Shown here piece by piece: positions 39,876 to 51,492 of a DNA stretch of 64,000 nucleotides; positions within the stretch are counted from its first letter, which is position 1, and the number at the start of each line of letters is the position of its first letter. Origin of the DNA: Botryosphaeria dothidea (taxonomy: Eukaryota > Ascomycota > Dothideomycetes > Botryosphaeriales > Botryosphaeriaceae); the NCBI GenBank assembly GCA_011503125.2, contig WWBZ02000016.1, positions 2,976,001 through 3,040,000 of the forward strand. The letters are read 5' to 3'. The position numbers were made by a program, and so were the translations under genes. The notes beneath the pieces were generated by a model. That model did not search any database, was not told where the DNA came from, and saw only the letters and a program-made list of their open reading frames with translations.

Positions 39876-41157
39876 TGTGAATGAATGGTATTAAGGCGCC
39901 GGGCCTTTGTTGTGGTGATAGAGAACGGATGCAAGGAGCAGCACCAGCTGCTGGTAATACAAGGACGGTGGGAGAAGGGGGAAAGATCAAAAAGGGCAGA
40001 AGCAAGCTACCATTAGGCGGAAGGGAAGAAAGAAAAAGGCGTCGAAAGGAAGGCAGGATGCAAGTCAACTCAACCGGGAGGAGTGCATCCGAAGGAGGCT
40101 TTCAGTTCCGAGCGGTGGTACGTTTTCTTTAAGAAGCATTCCAAAACCCATCTCAGAGCATATCTGCGAAGCGCTATCAAGCGGTCCAAGGATTGTCGTG
40201 ACAGATGCCGTGTGTGTAGTGCAGCAGATGAGAGTAGGGGCCAAGTGACGGCGGTGGACAGTGCAGTCAGCCGCGTCAAGTTGCGTGCGGCGGCGAACAG
40301 TCAAGCTTCTCTTTCTGGCTGGGGTGGTTGGTTTTCGACATGCAGCGCCGCAGACGGAGCCGATCGGCAGGGACTAGGCTCGGTTGGTGCGGGGCCTAGC
40401 ACATCTTGAGACGTGGGCCCCAACGCAGCCATGCTGATCGTGGGCATCGTGATCCCTTCTTGGCTGTCACTGTTCCAACAACAGCATCTGCATGGAAGCA
40501 TGGCAATGGGCGCCTGGCGACGCTAGCGCAGGGCGGCCGGGCGGAGAAGGGGCGTTCCGGGCTCATGCTTGAGCTTGGCGTGTGTGGTGAGAGGCTTGAC
40601 GGCCGGCCCTACGCGCCGCGCAGCCAGTCAGCGTCCATTTCCAGCGCGCTGCCAAGCCCGCGCCCGCCCAGTAACGCGGCTGATAATGCAATTGTGCAAA
40701 GTTTGGCTCCCGCGGCCTTCCCTGCGGCGAGGGCGATCGCCCGGACGTGAGACGGTGCCAAGCCTTCCCCGGCCTGCGTCTGCCACAATCATGTGGGGCG
40801 GCGACGCGCTGATGGCCATCACCAACTGCACCGGCCCAGCATTGCTCGAGAATGTCGAACCGGCTGCCCAGTGTCTCGGTGCTCCAAGACCATTTGAAAT
40901 CGAACGAGATGCATGCTCCTGGACGCACCATTTGTCACACTGCAGCGTTCGCAACCGCCCGCCGCGCCCTCAAGACCCACTCTTAAACACGCAAGCTCAT
41001 GGCAAAGCGCCCATCGCCCATCACAAGGCGTAATTCGAGCCGGCCGGAGTCAGCCTCGCGGCACCGCCTTCTGTCTGTCGCATCAAGAAGCACGAAGAAG
41101 CATCGGGTAGAGCGCGCCAAGCAGTCGTCAAACGTCTTCGTTCGGTGCTATATGGGT
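39876..41157. other. Upstream region of the ZIP gene
   Basis: About 1.3 kb between the ZIP start codon and the alcohol dehydrogenase stop, both on the minus strand. It should hold the ZIP promoter and the dehydrogenase 3' UTR. Short frames here match no family I recognise. Confidence 0.4.
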
Positions 41158-42283
41158 CTACATCTTGATCACGTACTTGCCGGTAACCTAGTCGAGCAGA
41201 ATCGTCAGCTTCAGCCGAAATCAAAATCTTCGGGGTCAAGCAGTCACCCACCAGCCCGGACATTGTCTTCTTGGCTATCTCAGTCAAGTCCTCCAGCTTG
41301 GCCGTCTGCACGATTGGCGTAACTTGTTTGCGGTCCACAAATTCCAGTGCCTCGAGCACGTCACCCCGCGTCCCCACGGCGGATCCAATGATGCGGTAGC
41401 CGTGGTCAATGAAGCTCAGCGGATGAAAGTTCATCGTCTGGGAAGGGGGCGGGATGCCAATGCAGACCAAGGTTCCGAAGGGCGCCAACATGCCGAGCGA
41501 GGATTGATAGGCAGCTCCGCTTCCTGCCGTCACCAGCACCGCAGACACCCCGCGTCCATCCGTCGCCTCCTTCACAGCTGCTGCCGCGTCCGACACCTGC
41601 GTAACATCGATATACGCCTCCGCGCCCAGATCCAAGCAGTACTCCCGCTTCTGCTCTCCCGCATCGACTGCTATGACTCGGAAGCCCATCGCCCTTGCAT
41701 ACTGAATTCCAAGGGCGCCAACCCCGCCTCCTGCTCCGGAAATCGCAACGGGCGTGCCTGGAGTAGCCCCGCAGATCTTGAGGGCCTTGTAGATGGTCAG
41801 GCCGCCGCATAGGATCGGGGCCAGCTGTTCGTCAGAGAGCTTCTCAGGTAGCTTCATGAGGTAGCGGAAAGGCACAATCGTATACTCGGCGAAGGTGCCG
41901 TCAACCTTGCGGCCAGACTGCACCGTCGCATAACAGCGCGTCTCGCCATTCTCATGAAGACACATGGCGCATTCTCCGCAGATGTCACGCTGCCAAGCGA
42001 CACCCACGCGCTGTCCCAGGCGAACCTGCGCCTCGGACAAAGAAGTCCCAAGCTTGACGACACGGCCAATGCCCTCATGACCCAGTATGGGGCAGGTTGG
42101 GCCAAGCTCGCCGGAGGCCAGAGCAAAGTCGGTGCCGCACACACCGGAAGCACTCAAGCGCACGAGCACGTCGTTGGGGCCGGGCTCAGGGAGCGGGAGC
42201 TCCTGGACCTCGAAGTGCGGCTCGTGGCCTTGTTTCTGTACCTGGTGAGCATCATGGTGAATTATTTGCACACCAGTGTCCAT
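41158..42283 (-). CDS. Zinc-dependent alcohol dehydrogenase
   Basis: 353 residues from exons 42283-41252 and 41187-41158. The 64-nt intron (GTGGGT donor, CTAG acceptor) places the last residues, VTGKYVIKM, in their own 10-codon exon, matching the family's C-terminus. The enzyme oxidises primary alcohols with NAD. Catalytic zinc ligands are seen in SGVCGTDF and GHEGIGRV. Structural zinc ligands are the four Cys in CGECAMCLHENGETRC. The nucleotide-binding loop is SGAGGGVGALGIQYAR. The chosen Met puts GVCGTD at about residue 47, as in yeast ADHs. An upstream ATG at 42382 would add 33 residues with no clear targeting signal, so it is an alternative start. Confidence 0.9.
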
Positions 42284-45052
42284 ACCACAATAACCGCGGC
42301 GCGGTGATAAGCCGGCAGGCCATTCTGCGTGACCGTCATGTTGCTGAAGAGGTGGATTTAGTGATTGTTGTTTGTGTTTCACTTTGCTTCACGTTGTCGG
42401 AAACCAGTGCTGCTTTGGGGTCGGGTGGCGTCGCCGTGATTCTGGTTGGAAACAAAAGTGGAACAGCTCGACTCTCGCGAAGACGAGCGGGATATAAAGC
42501 TGCAAAAAAGATGCGAAGGGTGAAGGCCAGACGATTAGACCGCGTTTAAGAGTTTGCACGGAGAGTAAAAAAAGCACCAGCGCAGGGTTCGGCAATGATG
42601 GATTGCCGTGGGCACCCGAGATGTACTATGACAGGTAGCGCGGTGTTGCGGATATTGCGCCTGGGGCAGAGGCGGCGGCCGGACTGCGGAAGAGGCGGTC
42701 CAGAGCAGCGGAGGCATGGCCGAGGGAGCCAAATGGCGCTGGGCGGGCGAAGCTTTGTGGGGATATTCTGGGGCGATTTGAGTTGCCGGGCGCGTCAGCC
42801 GGGGCACAGCGAAGTGCGATTGATGGTGGAGACGTCAAAGAGTCAGTCGTGGGGCTCGTGGCCTGGCTCAGGAGAAAGCCAAAATGGGCGGCTGGAGGGC
42901 AGGAGCGACTACCCCACCTTCCTCTGCCGCCCCAGAGAGCCCACTGCCGCCTTGGCGCCTGAGCGCATTACTCGCGTCAACACCGCGTCCCCTCATCCAT
43001 CGCGTCGCACACGCATCCATCGCGGGAAAACTGCCCACGACGCCAGCTTGTCCCTGAATCCTGCCCTCTCACTCTCCCGATTCAGCTTCACCGTCATTCT
43101 CGTTAGTCTCAACGAGAACTCACCATGGCTCTCGCCTACTGGACGCCTTGCAAGGCGGCAGCCACGCTTATCTGAAAGTTTCTCTTTCAGGAGCCATCAG
43201 GACGTGCGCCCGATCTTTCTGATATTGAAATGACCGCCGCCCAGGGCTGGGCTAAAATTTCCTTCGACCATGGACCTGGTCGTGGCAGCTAACGCCGCGG
43301 AGAACCGAGTCGAGGGCGCAAGGTCTAAACCCCCCCCTCTCTGTTGGGCACATCACAGCGCGCTTGCTTTCCACAATTTAACAGCAGCATGAAGGACTTT
43401 CTTTGCCTGAATCCGATCCTCATTGCACCAGAACTGTGATACCTGTCGCGTCATACTCTATCACTCACATGCTGGGCGGCGGCGATCTGCCATCCGATTA
43501 ATTTATCATACCGACCAGACGAGCATGCAGCATGCTGCCGTTCTTCGTGCGCGCATGTTGCAAGACCCGAGAACTTGCTCTTGGCTCTTTCTGTCCGCGT
43601 CCTTCCATTGACAGGTATATGATCAAATGTGGACGGTTTGCTTTTTGCTGACAGGAGTCGAAGCTATGCATCATCCCCTGCTCCACCAAAGACCCGAACT
43701 TCCATGCCCCCTGTCTCCGTTGCAATTGCACGATGCTGATCGAGTCCGGCGGTTTTTTTTTTTGACAGAAAGCCGGCCCGCACGGGAGCAACCTACTTAT
43801 CCGCGCACGTTCGTGGCTTATGCTTGTGCAGGGAACCTCTCCTCTGTGTGACCTCGCTATGCCATTAGCGAATCGAGTGAACCGGCCCCAGATTGCACTC
43901 GGAACATTACCAAGCACCCCAAAAGTAGCTTGCTCCCTCACACCCTCCCAGCCGTCAGCGCCAAAACAGATACTGGTCATGCTCTAGTCATGCTTCCTTG
44001 ACCGACGATACGCACAGTGCCGAATGCGGATTGGCACCTCAACAACAACTTCCTGCAAAGCGCAATTCTCCGCTCGGTCACTGCCGCCGCTGCAAATGTG
44101 ACGGCTCACCAGACGAGTGCCACACCATTTTTGTCGCCACCGGCGAGATGCATTCTCCAAGATTCCTACATACCACCGCCCCTGCTCAAAATGGTTTCCA
44201 CTAGAACATCTGGGTGCCTACGGGCTCTACTCTGGCATCGTGGCTGTTGCACGCTGCCGGGGGCCGACGGAGAGGTGTCGAAGTGCAGAAGCGCCGCCAG
44301 GAGTCATGGCTCTCGGCGACGCCGTACGACATTACACAAAACAGTCATATCATCTGATTCCCTTCGACGGGAGGCATCACACCTGATTGATCACCGACGG
44401 CCATACTGGAATCTGCAAGCACTTGTCCACGTCGGTGGCCGGAAGCGTGAATAAACCGAGCGGAATTCTTCAAACTTTCGTGAAGAGCGGGACTTTCTTC
44501 ACAAATGCCTAACAGTGAACTCTTCGTAATGACGCGATTCGGATTGAGGCACCCATCTGCAGCAAATTTGACACCGTCTCAGACGGGAAGGCATGCGTCC
44601 ACCCGCAGCACCCAGGATAAGCTGCCACTTGCCAGCCCGCAGTTCCAATAGAACAGGTAACGAGGCACCCAGGCAACGGTCTTTTTAGACCAGGGACTGA
44701 AGCCTCTGCAGCCGAAACAGCTTTAGATCACATTTACCAGATTTCTTCCATCGACCTGATGTTTCACAGGATGGTTTGCTGCTCGTGAATTTGCTGGCGA
44801 CTTCGCCCAGTTGAGAAAGGAGCTCAGCGTAGGCTCTTTCGGCGGTAAGAAATCACCGAGGTTACCGCCCGCGCACGAGATGTGCAACCTCACAATTATA
44901 TAACGGTACCCGCAGAGACATCCGTTCTCTTGTTCTCTTTGTCTCTTTCAGAGCCCAGAGCCAAAGCTCAGTCCTCACAACTTGATACTTCCGCATGCGA
45001 GCACCAGGCCTTTAATCTTCATCATCAATTCGAAACATCGCTTTTCTTCGAT
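42284..45052. other. Long divergent upstream region
   Basis: About 2.8 kb between the alcohol dehydrogenase (minus) and the zinc-cluster gene (plus). Several open frames overlap but none shows a recognisable domain or splice-consistent extension. It presumably contains the promoters of both genes; no tRNA or mobile element was recognised. Confidence 0.4.
44897..44903 (+). promoter_or_regulatory. TATA box candidate for the zinc-cluster gene
   Basis: TATATAA lies 150 nt upstream of the ATG at 45053, a plausible distance for a fungal promoter with a leader of about 100 nt. It is followed by a CT-rich stretch (44925-44950), common near fungal transcription starts. Confidence 0.45.
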
Positions 45053-45835
45053 ATGCACTCGGCCCAGTCAGGATACGGCGTTGAGAACAATTCGCGTTTG
45101 CGTGCACCTATTGCAGTAAGTTCGCCCACTTTTGGACTAAGTCAAGCCAAACCCCGCTCAGTGTTTCCCGGGGACAATATACTGACGGAAGTTCTTCGAC
45201 CAGTGCCTTCACTGCCGGAAGCGCAAAATCAAATGCCAGGATAAAGACGCATCGGACCGTTGCCAGAACTGCCGTCACTTTGGGATTGAGTGCGTGTTCC
45301 AAAGGGTAAGCTTCGCAATCGTGTCCTTGAGTCTTGACCCGCAATCTCGTTCTCACCAAACGAATAGATGGGCACCCCGGTAGCAGTGCCGGACAACTAC
45401 ACCTGGACGGCCAGCCACCACATTCAACAAAACCCCTCCAACCAATGCAGCGAGGAATGGGCCCGTGCCGGCGGTCATGGTCAATCCTGGTCTCCACGTG
45501 AGGCTTACGGCGGAGCTGACAATCCCTACTGCCCGGCGACCGCCTACCATGGCCTGCCCCTCCAAGCCTCTCGCGGAACTCAACAGGGATACCAACCTCC
45601 GGGCGGCTTCTCGCCGCACCCTGCCACCGGCGGGCCAGCACTGTTGCCCCCGCCCGCGAACCACGCAAACGGATCCGTCAACCCGCCGGCATGGCCGCCG
45701 AGGTTTCCGCCTCCGCTCGCCGAGGCCCCTTCGTCGAGGCAATACCCTGCTGCTTCGGGCATGTACCAGGATGTGAACGCGCAGCTGGCACCACAGTCGA
45801 GGCAGTATGCCGCGCAGGGGAGTCGCCAAGCGTAA
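45053..45835 (+). CDS. Small Zn(II)2Cys6 zinc-cluster protein
   Basis: 210 residues from exons 45053-45115, 45204-45305 and 45368-45835 (introns 88 and 62 nt; the frame closes). Exon 2 encodes nearly the whole binuclear cluster: CLHCRKRKIKC and CQNCRHFGIEC, with spacing C-x2-C-x6-C-x8-C-x2-C-x6-C, at residues 22-51. Such clusters bind CGG-containing DNA. The rest is Pro/Gln/Ala-rich, with no coiled-coil linker and no fungal middle homology domain, so it is much shorter than typical zinc-cluster activators (600 or more residues). It could act as a small DNA-binding factor or need a partner. Because the cluster is split over exons it is invisible in any single reading frame. Confidence 0.8.
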
Positions 45836-46659
45836 GCTCATCCGATGCACGTACGATTGATCGGTTTGCTGACGTATGTGAAAGATTTTACGCGTGAGAG
45901 CTCTGGTGACATCTTCATGATCCGACTTCCGCATTCGTGTGGCTGCATCAATCCATGGGAATCATCCCCTCATACTATCTCTTATGTCATACTCTTCTCA
46001 TATTTGGAATAAATCTCTATCGGAGCGATCCTAAGGGGTTCTTTGCTATTAAGCATTGTATATCCTTTTCCAGAGACTTCTGCATCTTCGTTGAATGCAT
46101 GGAGGCACGGCCGGATCCGTCGTTGTATCAAAAATCTATTGCCTCGGATTTCATTTACGACTGATGTTTTTCTCAGAATTTCCTCGTTAGTCGCACGGAT
46201 GAAAATATATCCCATTAGCTATGCATATTTTCCTAAACGCATCTTGTTCCTAGGTTTCCTTTAATCGGCCGGAAAGTCGTTCTGTGCTGCTGATTTCCTC
46301 TGTCTTATCCCTGAAATGTCGATGAACCTTGCTGCACATTTTCTCTTCGAATATTTTTTTTTATCTCTCGTCGATGTCTCACATGGAACAGAAGTCATGT
46401 GCATATTACTATATTTCAGAAACCGAAAAAGGAAATCAATCTTATAGAAAATACGCAAGCCAGCTCAAGCTTATCCGCACCATGTCATAAGATGTTTCTT
46501 TCCTCGCCGTCTGCCTATCGCGACCACAGGTGCACGCACATCTGCAACTCCCATCTCGCCCTACTCGCACCATCTCGCCATCTCAACCAATCCCAGCCCC
46601 TTTAATCCCATCCACCCACACAAATCTTCCTCCCCTCTCCCACGGGCCCCAACCGACGG
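45836..46659. other. AT-rich convergent intergenic region
   Basis: About 820 nt between the zinc-cluster gene (plus) and the small membrane protein gene (minus). It is visibly richer in A and T than its surroundings, mainly 45940-46480. I see no gene or mobile-element end. It may hold both 3' UTRs. Confidence 0.4.
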
Positions 46660-47112
46660 CTAAAAATGCGCCGTCGCCGGCCCCGGCGCCAAGATCACAG
46701 CGCCCGACGGCACCACCGCCAGCACCAGCGCCGCCACCAGCGCGATGAACACGACGTTCGCCAGGAAGCCCGCCGTGCCGACGGCCACTCTGAGGACGGA
46801 CCCCGCCATGTAGTAGCCCGGGAGGAGGCAGAGCGCGACCGCCAGGCCGATCAGGGCGGAGTAGACGAGCGAGAGGGAGGTGTGGGCGATGGCGGCGGTG
46901 AAGGTCGGGGCGCAGGCGGTCTGCGGGCCGATGAAGGGGGTGTTCCAGGGCTGTGGGTTGGTGTTAGCTTTCTTGGGGGGGTTGGTTGGGAGATGGCGAG
47001 GTTGGAGAGGGGGGAGGCTTACGTTGGTGGGGGCGGTGATGAGGATGAAGAAGGTGGTCAGGTAGAAGACGATGCAGACGGGCCCGGGGAGGGGGATGCG
47101 GAAGGGGGACAT
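46660..47112 (-). CDS. Small hypothetical membrane protein
   Basis: 126 residues from exons 47112-47023 and 46950-46660; the 72-nt intron has a GTAAGC donor, a CTAAC branch site and a CACAG acceptor. Because the intron is a multiple of three and open, the unspliced frame is also open. Hydrophobic segments are VCIVFYLTTFFILI (about residues 12-25), a long one near 55-75 (SLVYSALIGLAVALCLLPGY), and one near 83-115 that probably spans once or twice. The protein begins MSPFRIPLPGP. I recognise no family and can assign no function. The upstream in-frame ATG at 47250 would add 46 polar residues and is less likely. Confidence 0.6.
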   Translation of the reverse strand: MSPFRIPLPGPVCIVFYLTTFFILITAPTNVSLPPLQPRHLPTNPPKKANTNPQPWNTPFIGPQTACAPTFTAAIAHTSLSLVYSALIGLAVALCLLPGYYMAGSVLRVAVGTAGFLANVVFIALVAALVLAVVPSGAVILAPGPATAHF

Positions 47113-49397
47113 ATGGGCATTTTGTGGGTTCCTATCCTTTTTGTTTCTCAGGAGAGTCTTGAGTGCAGCTCGTGGCTGCTGGTTTTGGTGGAAAGAATGA
47201 CGGGTGTTGGAATTTTGGGGCGCTGCAGGCTCGGCTGAGCTCAAAAGCATTTAGGTGAAGAGATGGATGAGGAGATGGCTGCTCCAGGTAGTATGTCTCT
47301 TTGTCAAAATGCCACAAAGACACAGGAGCTAATCAAGCGGAAGCGGGCCGCGTCTATTTGCCCAAGCACCGTACAAGGAAATACATTTACCAAGCTCAGA
47401 AGACTGCTGATTGGGTCCTTATTAAGGCTAAAGAGAAACAGTATGACGAGATATCTTTGGTGTTCTAGCACACAGCCTCTGGAGGAGCAAAGTTGTGGAG
47501 ACGTGTTGCTTCTGGACTACAAACGGCCCCTCATGTCCGGAAACAGAAGGTTATACAGCAAGCGACAAAGGATGAGACACAAAGCAACGTGGGGAATTGA
47601 TGAACAATGCAATGGGTGAGCAGGCATGGTGGCTCGGATTCTTTATAGATTGTGTTTAACGGGGAACTCAAGATAAGCTTAGATGTGTTCGTTACAGTGC
47701 AACGGCGACACGCGCCGTCGGGTCATTGTGTCGCGTTCTGAACCACGATACCCGCGTTCCACTCCAGCTCGTGCCACTCTTTTTCTCATCTCCGCGGCCG
47801 ACTCCGAACCAAAGTAGCCACCTTGCGGACCATCAAAAACGGCCCGCGAGGGAGGATCTCGGCATGTTTCCTGGACACGTTGATCATCGTCCGCACCCAA
47901 ATCCCACATTGCGACGTCTCACCCACCGGCCTTACACAACATGACATCTGGAACGCCTGTAGAACAGCTGTCTTTCGGGTTGGAGTCACGAAGTGGTTAT
48001 GAAAAGTCCGAACTCATCGACATTGCAGTGCGATTCACATACAGGGACCCTCAGAAACGCTCAGCTTTCGCGCACAGACAGAAACGAGCAAGATGATATG
48101 GCGGAAATATCAGGATCTCCGCGACATCGGAAACTCCGGTGCGCAGGGCGACGTCAGACTCGATCTCCCCATCGTCGGGCGTGCCCTTGGCGCCAATCCA
48201 GAAGAACGGACGCCGTCACGCCGTGGCCCTACTACGAGAGGCCTTGGACTGTATCATCTTCCCGTGCGTTCATGAATCGAGCCGCATCGCTTCGCCTAGC
48301 TCCCCTCCCCTGGGCTTTGTCTTACCGTCTCCTGCAGGCCACCCGGAACTGCGAGGCGAGTAGGGCTGTCAGAGATTGACAAAGCGTGCGTCTGGCTTGG
48401 CGCATTTGATAGCTCACACAGTGGTGGCTGTACAGCGCAGACGAGTTGACGAGCTGGTTGGCCTATTGTGTGTGCCGGAGACACTGCGCCAAATTCCGAG
48501 TCAGGTCAACCCATCGCGTCTTTTGCGCGCTGTCTTGACACTAATCTAAAACTGGAGAGGCAAGCAGCTCTTTCTTTTCTGGCGACCGCGGCGGAATATA
48601 TCTTTCGCTTTATGTTCGTCACTCCAGAGGAAGAGAGGTCCTCCTGGAACTGATGTTCTGTCGACGACGCTATACTTGACACGGGCCGTACGGATGCTCA
48701 CGGAACGTCGACGCCTCTCGCCAGCTCAAGTAGCGTCGTCTGTCTGCTCTGAATCGGCCTCGACTTCTGTTTTCCGCCCCAAAAGAAATCATGCCTGCTC
48801 CTGCTGGTGGAAAAATACCCTCAGCCCAGCTGGATGAGAAACACCGGCAGTGCTACGGAAAGTTACGCATCTTCCAGATTTCGGCCCGCTTGTTTCCTTC
48901 ATCTTAGGGACAGCGCACGTCCGTTTCAACTTGTGACGGAGCATCTGCTAAGGTGTGAGCCAAGACGGTCATAGCGGCGCCCCTCTACACTAGAATGTGT
49001 TCATCGATGACACTTTCTACCTACTTTGTAGAGCAGCCATCATCCATCTCGGCTCTCTCGACTGGGAATGCCAGCAGCGATTGCTGTTGTTTTTCGTTTC
49101 ACTTGCCCTACAGATGAGAAATCTGGGCGAGAGATGGACAGCAATGCATCCGCGTCGTACCCTTGCGGGGATCTCTCTTGTTCGCCGCCTGGACTCCTGC
49201 CAAGTATTGTCGAACTTGCTCGACTAATGCACACCACACTTGAATGAATCAGTCTGCGGGTATGTTTACTCCGACCCCAAACGGAGTGGGCATTCTCCTT
49301 TTAAGAGCCGCCTCATCCACAGGTGCCGACGGCAGTTGAGGAGCTGCGATCCCCAACATCCCACATCTTTCATTCAACTGTGTGTTGAGTTCCCACC
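47113..49397. other. Divergent intergenic region, no supported gene
   Basis: About 2.3 kb between the small membrane protein (minus) and the FAD oxidase (plus). Short frames on both strands lack recognisable motifs. A TTTTAAG string at about 49299-49305 lies some 95 nt before the oxidase ATG and may act as a weak TATA element. No tRNA or transposon was found. Confidence 0.4.
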
Positions 49398-50960
49398 ATG
49401 GACTCGTCCCGCTCTTTTAGCAGCTTGAAGAAGCTTTTGCTTCAGTCTCTCTTTTTTGCTTCCTCTGCTACTCTTGCAGCTGCTCAGAACTCGACCAACC
49501 TTGAGGAGTGCCTTGGGCAGGTCCAGGCTACCTTCGATGATGATTCCACATGGGCCAATGAGACTTCTCCTTGGCAGCTGCGCGTCAAGCCCAAGCCTGC
49601 CACGGTTGTCCACCCAAGCACTACCGACGACATCGCGAAGGCGCTGTCCTGTGCCGAACAGTACTCCCTGAAGGTTGCAGCTCTCAACGGAGGCCACTCA
49701 TACGGAGCTTACGGCCTTGGTGGTAATGATGGTGCCCTCGTCATCAACATGGAGAAGTTCACAGAGACCACCTACGACGAGGCCACCGAGACTCTGACGT
49801 AAGTTAACGAAGAAACGCTCCTCTCAAACCAGCAACTCACTGTCGATAGATACGGCGGCGGCAGCAGAGTCGGCCCCGTTGCTACCTGGCTCTGGAACAA
49901 CCACGGCCGTCACTTCCCGCACGTCCGCGCCAACTGGGTCGGCCTCGCCGGCTCCTCGATTGGTGCCGGCTTCGGCACGACATCCCGCTTCCTCGGCACG
50001 CCCATGGACTACCTGGACAGCGTCGAGTACATGCTCTACAACGGCACCATCGTCAAGGCCTCCCGCACGGAGAACCCAGACCTCTTCTGGGTCGCGCAGG
50101 GCGCCGGCTCGTCCTACGGCATCCTGCTCTCGCTCACCACCAAGACCTGGAAGCCCGTCCACCAGCAAGTCACCAACTTCACCATCACGCTCGGCAACGT
50201 CAGCGCCGATGTCGGCGCCAACGCCCTGCTCGCCATCCAGGACTACGCGCAGACCGAAGCCCCCGACACCTTCGCCATCCGCTGGTGGCTGACCTCCGTC
50301 ACGCCCATGTACGGCGAGGGCTACTTCTACGGCGCGCCCGCCGACTTCAACGCCACCATCGCGCCCCTCCTCGCGCGCCTGCCGGCCGACGCCGTCCTCA
50401 AGACCGCCGTCCTCGACTTCTGGGACATGGAGGTTACCGCGTCGCCGGGCTTGAACGGCACCGCCGACACCTTCCCGCCGCGCAACATGTACCTGCAGGC
50501 GGTCGTGCTGCGCAACGACCAGCCGCTGACGTACGAGAGCGCGTACGCGCTATACAGCAACACCAGCTTCGCCTTCAACCGCACCGACCTGACCAAGTTC
50601 GGCTTCCTCGACCTGTGGGGCGGCGTGGCGCGCGACGTCGCGGACGCGGACGCCTCGTTCGCGCACGCCGACTCGCTGTGGCTGATCCGGTGGGAGGGCC
50701 GCCTGGCGACGGGGCTGAGCGAGTGGCCCGCCGACGGCATCGAGTACATGCAGGGTGGCTTCCGGCCGTTCCTCGACCAGTTGGCGGCGGAGGGCGTGCC
50801 GGTGCGCGGGTTCGTCAACTATCGTGACACGGCGCTGACGGAGCCCGAGTGGAGCGCGCGCCTGTATGCGGAGAACTATCCGAGGATGAAGGAGATCAAG
50901 GCGCAGGTGGATCCGTTGGGCATGTTTACGACGAACGAGCAAAGCATCCCGCTGCCTTGA
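49398..50960 (+). CDS. Secreted FAD-linked oxidase, berberine-bridge-enzyme family
   Basis: 503 residues from exons 49398-49798 and 49850-50960 (51-nt intron; the frame closes). A signal peptide is likely (residues 1-29, ending ATLAAAQ). The FAD-binding PCMH domain follows: the flavin-linking His is in NGGHSYGAYGLG (His100). At the place where bicovalent family members have a cysteine, this protein reads WVGLAGSSIGAGFG, so the flavin is probably held by one bond. The BBE C-terminal region is present, ending with YAENYPRMKEIKAQVDP. Several N-glycosylation sequons fit secretion. Relatives oxidise sugars, oligosaccharides or alkaloid intermediates and release hydrogen peroxide; the substrate is unknown. 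A run of 14 A residues follows the stop. A Tc1 element lies 530 nt downstream. Confidence 0.9.
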
Positions 50961-51490
50961 TTGATTAAAAAAAAAAAAAAGTCGGGGCGGGATACTTTTT
51001 TGTAGATAGTTTTCGGTTTGAGTGTATAGACCGGGTAGGGCTGTTTAGCTTTGAATCGACTGTTGGAAAACCTTGTCTTGCGTTGTTGATGATGGAGCCG
51101 TGGGGGTTGGTCGGAATTCACGAAGGCCGCCACCGAAGATCAGGCGAGACTTCATGAAGCATATTCTTAGTTCGTGAACCTTAATTCTTAGCCGTCAAGG
51201 TTGAGTAGTTAAATAAGTGAGGTTAAAATGCGTACAAGCGTATCGATCGGTTGTGGAACGGGCGTAGCTGATGTCTGTTGCGGACCACGACGTCATTAGA
51301 CCAGGATATCTCAAAAGACGCGGTTCTCACCAATTTAAGCAGCACGATCGTAGCTTTGAAAAGTATCGAAGTAGGACGTATGGGGAGTCGAAGCATTCAT
51401 CCGGATGCAAATGTACCCAGTTTTGCCGAAGAAGTGCATCTGGCCGTGGATGCTTCAATTCCGTATATGTACTCGCAATGGCCATTATAG
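50961..51490. other. Spacer between the FAD oxidase and the first Tc1 element
   Basis: About 530 nt with a poly-A run of 14 at about 50968-50981 in the oxidase 3' region. No gene was recognised. Confidence 0.4.
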
Positions 51491-51492
51491 TA

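Noticed and set aside
42595..43233. A 212-codon plus-strand open frame upstream of the alcohol dehydrogenase
   Set aside because: No motif, irregular composition and no support from splice sites or a promoter.
46666..47238. A 190-codon plus-strand frame rich in Gly/Arg/Glu
   Set aside because: It is the antisense of the small membrane protein gene, with low-complexity composition and no domain.
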